64,000 bases of DNA from assembly GCF_015477605.1 (NCBI RefSeq), contig NZ_JADLQX010000018.1:1-64000 (forward strand), written 5' to 3'. The notes beneath the pieces were generated by a model. That model did not search any database and was not told the origin of the DNA. It saw only the letters and a program-made list of their open reading frames with translations. This stretch comes from Nocardia amamiensis (GTDB taxonomy: Bacteria > Actinomycetota > Actinomycetes > Mycobacteriales > Mycobacteriaceae). Shown here piece by piece: positions 61,289 to 64,000 of the stretch (its first letter is position 1; each line of letters opens with the position of its first letter). The translations under genes were made by a program, and so were the position numbers.

Positions 61289-64000
61289 GGGGGATCGATC
61301 TGGACAGCTTCGCCACCACCCTGCACGCCGATGACCCGGTGGTGCGCGACCATCGCGTGCACGGCGTGCGGATCCTGCCCGGCGTGGTGTATCTCGACAT
61401 GATCCTGCGCGCGGCGATGGCGGCCGGTTATCAGCCCGCCGACCTGACCATCCGGGAGGCGCTGTTCCAGCGTCCGGTCGCGCTCGCCGAGGACGGCGCG
61501 GTGCGCATCGCGTTTCGGGTGGACCGCCCGACCGGGCGCATCGCCATCGACGTTCAGCGACTAGACCACGCGGGCGCGCCGTACGGACCGGTCGATCCTG
61601 TCGCGGAATGCGTTCTGGTGCAGTCAGATACGCCAGACGAGCCGCCGGCGTCGGATACCGCGGCCGGGTCGACGCAGGTGCGCGGCATGGCCGAGATGTA
61701 CGCGCAGAGCGGTAGCCGCGGCATCGAGCATCGCGATTTCATGCGGGCCACCGGCCATTTCACGCGCAGCGGCGACATCGTCACCGCGACGATGGGGCTG
61801 GGCCCCGAGGCGGCCGCGCACCTGCCCGGCTTCCTGCTGCATCCCACGTTCCTGGACGCCTCGACGATCGTTCCGTTCGTCGATCCGCAACGGTTGGGTG
61901 CCGACGACGACAGCGCGTTCATCCCGATCTACTTCGGCGACGTGCACGCCTGGCGGGCCACGCCGGAGGAGGTCTTCGTGCGGGCTTCGGTCCGCGGCGG
62001 GCACGGCGGAGACCTGCTCGAAGCCGACGTGGCGCTCTACGCCCCGGACGGCTCGCCGGTGGTTCGCTATCGGCTGACGTCGAAGCGTGTGCGCGGCAGC
62101 GCGGACATCCAACGGTTGCTCACACCGGCGGAGGGGACCGCGCCGCCGGTATCACACGATGCCGTGCGCGCCAGAGCGGCAGCCGCGCAATACGATCCGG
62201 CGGCTACCGGCCCGGCACCCGCCGCGCAGTATGGTCCGCCGGCCACCAGCCCGGCACCCGCCGCGCAGTATGGTCCGCCGGCCACCAGCCCGGCACCGGC
62301 CGCGTCGGCGGACGACCCACAGGCACTGATCTCCGCCGACCTGGCTGCCCTGGTCGCCGTCGAACTGGGTGCCGATGCGTCCGGTATCGCCACCGACGTG
62401 GGGTTCTACGAACTCGGCCTGGATTCCGGGCGCCTGCTGCGGCTGACCGCCGAACTGGAAGGACGGGTCGGCGAACCGCTGTATCCGACACTGCTGTTCG
62501 AATACCAGACCATCGACGCGCTCGCCGGTCACCTTGCCGAGACAGTCGGCGCGAAGTACCGAGCCGACGCCGCCACGGCAGTCCCGGCAACGACCGCATC
62601 CCAACCCGGCCCAGGTGCGAGCACGGCTGAGTTCGCCACGCAGTCAACGGAGCTCGGTTCAGCGCCGCAAGTGGCAGCCCCGGCGACCGGATCAACCGAC
62701 CCCGGTCCCGCGCCATATGCATCCACGCCGACGGGATCAAACGAACTGGGAACGACTCCGCAGGCGGTTATCCCGGCGGCAGGATCATCCGACCCTGGTC
62801 CCGCGCCGTATGCACCCACACCGACGACAGGGTCAACCGGACTGGGTTCGGCGCCGCAAGCGGTTACCCCGCCGATCAGATCGACCGACCCCGGCCCCGC
62901 GACCGCAGGGGCGAGGGCCGCCGTGCAGCAAGCGGCCACACCGACAGCCGCATCGACTGAAATTGGTTCGGCGCCGCAAGCAGGCGCCCCGAAGGCGGGC
63001 TCAACCGAATTCCGTTCGGCGCCCCACCCGACCGCGCCGATAGCGGAACCGCCCTTCGCATCGTCGAGAACTGTCGACCCCACGGCAGCGGCCGGGGACG
63101 AGCTGGTCACCTTTGGTTTCGACTGGGAACCCGACACCATCGCACGCTCTCGCCGCGAAGCGACCAGCCTGCTGGTCTTCGACACGACCGACCACCCCTA
63201 CCGTCACGCCGGGGCCGCCGCCGTGGTCAGGGTCCGGCCTGGTGACGAGTTCTTCTCCGCCGCAAGTGATTTCGTTGTCAATCCGGCAGACCCACGGCAT
63301 ATGGGCCTGCTGGTCGAGCAGCTGATGGCCCGCGGGCTGCGCTTCGACGCCACCCTGTATCTGTGGCCCGATTCGATCGGCGACGATGACTCGCGGGACT
63401 TGATCGAGCGCGTGTACTTGCCTCTGCGTGATCTCGTGCGTGCGACAGCCGGGGTATCCGAACCGCCGGTACGGCTGGTGCTCGCTGTCACGCGCGCGAC
63501 GCCCGCAGGTGAGCTGAGCTGCGCCCTTCTGGGTGGTTTCGCCCGCACGCTGCGGCTGGAGCAGCCCCAGCCGATCCTGCGCGCTGTGCAATGCGAGCCG
63601 GAGGCGGCGATCGATGACATCGTGGCCGCCGAACTGGGCGTGGAGGAACGCCACCCGGCCGCCGAGATCCGCTATCGCGCTGGCCGACGCGAGATCCGGC
63701 TGCCGCGCTTGCGTACGGACCCCACGGGCGCCGCCGGGGACAGGGTGCTGCGGACGGGATCGGTGGTCGTGGTGACCGGCGGATTCGGCGGCATCGCCCG
63801 GCATCTGGCGCGCCGTCTCGCGACCGACTACGGCGCCCGTCTGGTGCTCGTATCGCGTCGCCCGCTCGACGCCGCAGCCGCTGATCTGCTCGCCGAACTC
63901 AACGACCTCGGCGCCGAAGCGGTGCATGTGCGCGCCGACGTGTCGATCGCCGAGGACGCCGAGCGCGTCGCCGCCATCGCACACGCCACGTTCGGGCCGG
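61285..64000 (+). CDS. PKS continuing split module 5: DH-ACP-KR (partial)
   Basis: 905 residues to the window edge. ATG 61,285 overlaps the previous stop (ATGA). A DH-fold starts at once: RDHRVHGVRILPG holds the HxxxGxxxxP motif with His23. The second acidic motif is HPTFLDAS, without the usual Gln/His four residues on. An ACP follows (ELGLDSGRL, Ser381). A repetitive linker at ~450-610 precedes a KR with its structural half and VVVVTGGFGGIARHLARRLA at ~828, cut by the window. With no KS or AT at its start, it completes the module whose KS ends the preceding protein. Small overlap and repeats suggest translational coupling and flexible tethering. Confidence 0.88.
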   Translation, partial: MRGIDLDSFATTLHADDPVVRDHRVHGVRILPGVVYLDMILRAAMAAGYQPADLTIREALFQRPVALAEDGAVRIAFRVDRPTGRIAIDVQRLDHAGAPYGPVDPVAECVLVQSDTPDEPPASDTAAGSTQVRGMAEMYAQSGSRGIEHRDFMRATGHFTRSGDIVTATMGLGPEAAAHLPGFLLHPTFLDASTIVPFVDPQRLGADDDSAFIPIYFGDVHAWRATPEEVFVRASVRGGHGGDLLEADVALYAPDGSPVVRYRLTSKRVRGSADIQRLLTPAEGTAPPVSHDAVRARAAAAQYDPAATGPAPAAQYGPPATSPAPAAQYGPPATSPAPAASADDPQALISADLAALVAVELGADASGIATDVGFYELGLDSGRLLRLTAELEGRVGEPLYPTLLFEYQTIDALAGHLAETVGAKYRADAATAVPATTASQPGPGASTAEFATQSTELGSAPQVAAPATGSTDPGPAPYASTPTGSNELGTTPQAVIPAAGSSDPGPAPYAPTPTTGSTGLGSAPQAVTPPIRSTDPGPATAGARAAVQQAATPTAASTEIGSAPQAGAPKAGSTEFRSAPHPTAPIAEPPFASSRTVDPTAAAGDELVTFGFDWEPDTIARSRREATSLLVFDTTDHPYRHAGAAAVVRVRPGDEFFSAASDFVVNPADPRHMGLLVEQLMARGLRFDATLYLWPDSIGDDDSRDLIERVYLPLRDLVRATAGVSEPPVRLVLAVTRATPAGELSCALLGGFARTLRLEQPQPILRAVQCEPEAAIDDIVAAELGVEERHPAAEIRYRAGRREIRLPRLRTDPTGAAGDRVLRTGSVVVVTGGFGGIARHLARRLATDYGARLVLVSRRPLDAAAADLLAELNDLGAEAVHVRADVSIAEDAERVAAIAHATFGP
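62221..62298 (+). repeat. two 39-bp tandem repeats before ACP
   Basis: 62,221-62,259 and 62,260-62,298 are nearly identical and encode AAQYGPPATSPAP twice, with a degenerate third copy just before. They link the DH to the ACP in the second PKS protein. Confidence 0.85.

Overview
The window is high-GC actinobacterial DNA, most likely Nocardia. The evidence is GTG and TTG starts, many ATGA or GTGA gene junctions, DUF4236/DUF4429/DUF2510-type proteins, a XRE/TPR regulator, and a giant modular PKS. That PKS has a module split across two proteins and mixes cis-AT with AT-less modules, as known for the nocardiosis-associated polyketide (NOCAP) synthase. The genus is an inference from family content.

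Region 1 (1-12,250). An alpha/beta-hydrolase remnant is followed by an ECF sigma factor overlapping a pentapeptide-repeat protein and by a small orphan protein. A compact biosynthetic operon (5,486-11,160) sits divergent from the XRE/TPR regulator. It encodes a FAD oxidoreductase, a DegT/StrS-type PLP aminotransferase, an extended SDR, a NodU/TobZ-type carbamoyltransferase and a SAM methyltransferase. A convergent RmlB-like dehydratase follows. Together they could build an aminated, carbamoylated, methylated sugar-like unit, but no glycosyltransferase is present.

Region 2 (12,250-20,150). This accessory zone holds a MazF/RHH toxin-antitoxin pair whose antitoxin may be read from a leaderless message, an NTF2-like protein, an HD-domain protein, and a recombinase remnant joined to an IS5-type transposase remnant. 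It also holds a lipoprotein gene cut off in its Excalibur domain, a DUF4236-DUF2510 protein, and a frameshifted type I-C Cas8c remnant.

Region 3 (20,150-24,800, minus strand, visibly lower GC). This is the most unusual locus: a radical SAM/SPASM enzyme, a caspase-like protease, several small proteins ending in or containing glycine tracts (26 and 31 consecutive glycines in one), a duplicated Cys-Asn-Cys-polyGly peptide gene and a cysteine-rich protein. I read it as a RiPP-like peptide-modification system coupled to a caspase. I do not recognise it as a named family.

Region 4 (24,800-37,820). Two adjacent tyrosine-recombinase genes are broken by frameshifts. A six-repeat tectonin-like protein and a RelA/SpoT-domain protein with a 79-residue partner (toxSAS-like) follow. 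Next comes an integrative-element module: an AEP-primase-like replication protein, a multi-pass membrane protein, a tyrosine integrase and an AbrB-like protein, ending at tRNA-Leu(GAG), the probable attachment site.

Region 5 (37,820-64,000). An imine-reductase-like gene is divergent from an HxlR regulator. Then comes a 21.8-kb PKS gene with four complete modules plus a fifth KS, and a second PKS gene (DH-ACP-KR, running off the window) that continues the split fifth module.
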